Below are positions 5,086 through 6,362 of a stretch of 6,362 nt of DNA, piece by piece. The position numbers and the translations under genes are program-made. The notes beneath the pieces were generated by a model. That model saw only the letters and a list, made by a program, of their open reading frames with translations. It was not told the DNA's origin and ran no database searches. Location of the stretch: assembly GCA_964250765.1 (NCBI GenBank), contig CAXUHF010000204.1, positions 1 through 6,362 on the forward strand. Direction: 5' to 3'. Position 1 is the stretch's first letter; the number at the start of each line of letters is the position of its first letter. This DNA is from JBBQVS01 sp964250765 (GTDB taxonomy: Bacteria > Chloroflexota > Ktedonobacteria > Ktedonobacterales > Ktedonobacteraceae).

Positions 5086-6105
5086 ATGGATTTACAAATA
5101 CTCTGGTTTCTCATCATCGGCGTCCTTTTGACAGGATTCTTCTTCCTAGAAGGTTTTGACTATGGGGTAGGTATGCTCCTACCCTTTCTGGGCAAGAATG
5201 ATACCGAGCGGCGCATGATAATGAACTCGATAGGTCCCTTCTGGGATGCCAACGAGGTCTGGCTCATCGCGGCAGGTGGATGTCTGTTCGCCGCGTTTCC
5301 TACATGGTATGCCACGATGTTAAGCGGCTTCTATCCTGAGATGTTCTTAATTCTGTTCGCACTGATTTTACGTGGTGCGGCATTCGAGTTTCGTAGTCAG
5401 CATGAAAGTCCACGCTGGCGGAACTTCTGGGATTGGATAATCTTTCTCGGCAGCTTGCTGCCCGGCTTTTTCTGGGGCGTCGTGATTGGAAATCTGATGC
5501 ACGGTGTACCCATCAATGCACAGGGCAACTATGCGGGTACGTTTCTGACGCCGTTTCATCCGTTCGCACTGCTGGTAGGTTTGGCATTCGACATATTCTT
5601 TCTGCTACATGGTGCCATCTTCCTGAGCTTACGCGAGACGGGTGAGCTTGTGAAGCGTTCACAGCACGTGGTACCATTTATATGGGGTATAAACCTGCTC
5701 GTTATTGCACTTGTCGTTACTACTGGTGTTACCGCAACCAACGTCTTTCGGCAAGCGTTGCTCAATCCAAGAATTGTGCCGTTGGACTATATAATACTTG
5801 CGTCTTTGCTTATGCTGCTATGGCTGAATGCACGAGGACAAAGTGGATGGGCGTTTGCGATGTCGTTTGTCGTGATACTCTGCTCGGCGGCTATCGTTGT
5901 CCTGTGTCTCTTCCCGAACGTCATGGTCTCAAGCCTTCAACCAGCATGGAGCTTAACAATCAGGAACGCCTCGACAAACGCATATTCGTTGACAGTCTTA
6001 AGCTGGATCGGCCTATCAATTCTTCCTTTTGTCATGCTCTATCAAGCCTGGAACTACTGGGTCTTTAGAAAGCGGATCGAGCCACACGCCATCGGTCATT
6101 ATTAG
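5086..6105 (+). CDS. cydB: Cytochrome bd quinol oxidase subunit II (CydB)
   Basis: This 339-residue multi-pass membrane protein is the structural partner of CydA in the bd oxidase. Signatures are EGFDYGVGMLLPFLG (22-36; D25 aligns with E. coli D29), NDTERR (38-43), and GPFWDANEVWL (50-60; W53 and D54 align with E. coli W57 and D58). FHPFALLVGL lies in the middle, and a SLTIRNASTNAYSL motif lies near residue 290, typical of the family's C-terminal half. Length is within the family's usual range of about 330-380. GGGGG overlapping and following the cydA stop serves as ribosome site, so translation of the two subunits is probably coupled. No cydX-like small gene follows before the palindrome, and the cydCD assembly transporter genes are not in the window. 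Confidence 0.96.
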   Translation: MDLQILWFLIIGVLLTGFFFLEGFDYGVGMLLPFLGKNDTERRMIMNSIGPFWDANEVWLIAAGGCLFAAFPTWYATMLSGFYPEMFLILFALILRGAAFEFRSQHESPRWRNFWDWIIFLGSLLPGFFWGVVIGNLMHGVPINAQGNYAGTFLTPFHPFALLVGLAFDIFFLLHGAIFLSLRETGELVKRSQHVVPFIWGINLLVIALVVTTGVTATNVFRQALLNPRIVPLDYIILASLLMLLWLNARGQSGWAFAMSFVVILCSAAIVVLCLFPNVMVSSLQPAWSLTIRNASTNAYSLTVLSWIGLSILPFVMLYQAWNYWVFRKRIEPHAIGHY

Positions 6106-6126
6106 TATAGCTCTACAGAGGGTCGG

Positions 6127-6271
6127 TAGTAGTCTGTCAAAGGACATGTGTTAGGGGCAAGGGCACCCGCAAGGGGATGCCCCTCCCATATGACGCCGAT
6201 TTTCACGCTGCCCCGTGTATGGGAGGGGCATCCCCTTGCGGGTGCCCTGATTCAGTTTTGACAAACTAGTA
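6127..6271. mobile_element. MITE-like element with inverted ends and a large internal palindrome
   Basis: The ends 6127-6141 and 6257-6271 are inverted repeats matching at 13 of 15 positions, including a perfect TGTCAAA/TTTGACA, and both outermost dinucleotides are TA. Inside, 6160-6190 and 6218-6248 are exact reverse complements over 31 bases with a 27-base centre. No protein is encoded. The architecture is that of a non-autonomous element moved by a transposase elsewhere; TA at both ends would suit a TA-targeting (IS630/Tc1-like) family, but a target duplication is not proven. Arm text (CCCGCAAGGGGATGCCCCT) resembles the other two palindromes (CCCACAAGGGGCTACCCT). It begins 21 bases after the cydB stop and the hairpin could protect or end the cydAB transcript. 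Confidence 0.7.
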
Positions 6272-6306
6272 GGAACAGCAATTCATTGCATAGAGCGGGT
6301 GGTGGC

Positions 6307-6362
6307 ATGACAGGGCTTGCCCTATTAGGACCAAGTAAATCATTTATGGAGCAGGCAAGCAG
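6307..6362 (+). CDS. Possible start of a gene running off the right edge
   Basis: From an ATG at 6307 the plus strand stays open for 18 codons to the end of the window (MTGLALLGPSKSFMEQAS). An in-frame second ATG is at 6346. A G-rich stretch upstream (GGGTGGTGG) could serve as a poor ribosome site for the first ATG; an AGGA at 6327-6330 is too far from the second. The peptide is not recognisable, and an opening this short is easily random. Confidence 0.2.
   Translation, partial: MTGLALLGPSKSFMEQAS

Noticed and set aside
6300..6308. TGGTGGCAT shared with 3603-3611 as a common leader motif
   Set aside because: A nine-base match between two places in 6.4 kb is expected many times by chance, and the flanks do not align.

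Overview
The window carries two transcription units and a small membrane gene, separated by large perfect DNA palindromes. The proteins are conventional and the intergenic DNA is unusual. No gene establishes the organism. A moderate-GC genome, a MinE-type Min system, a cytochrome bd oxidase with a short Q-loop, a small SHOCT-domain membrane protein and abundant long-hairpin repeats would fit a Chloroflexota bacterium of the Ktedonobacterales type. That placement is inference from overall feel, not a database match.

Layout, left to right. Bases 1-283 contain no gene I can support; a weak AT-rich terminator-like hairpin lies at 159-199. A perfect 29-bp palindrome (284-370) ends 13 bases beyond the stop of minE. 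On the minus strand follow minE (722-384), minD (1578-739) and minC (2493-1693), transcribed in the order minC-minD-minE. Together they encode the division-site selection system: MinC inhibits FtsZ, MinD is the membrane ATPase that carries it, and MinE drives MinD off the membrane. A good sigma70-like promoter lies just upstream of minC, and a possible second promoter lies in the 114-base minC-minD gap.

Divergent from minC is a 119-residue SHOCT-domain membrane protein (2826-3185). Its 5' leader contains two mutually exclusive RNA foldings. A second palindrome of the same family as the first (3223-3315) follows its stop, and an orphan half-copy follows that (3355-3373).

Bases 3316-3687 hold the regulatory region of the cydAB operon: candidate promoters, a terminator-like hairpin, and a leader stem that ends directly against a strong ribosome binding site. 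cydA (3688-5076) and cydB (5086-6105) are nine bases apart and encode the two main subunits of cytochrome bd quinol oxidase. No cydX, cydC or cydD is visible. A third palindrome, inside a 145-base element with inverted ends (6127-6271), follows cydB. A possible start of another plus-strand gene runs off the right edge.

The strongest observation is that each of the three transcription units ends just upstream of an 87-93-base palindrome. The first two palindromes differ by a compensatory base-pair change, so pairing has been preserved. I see no new enzymatic or defence system in the protein-coding content.
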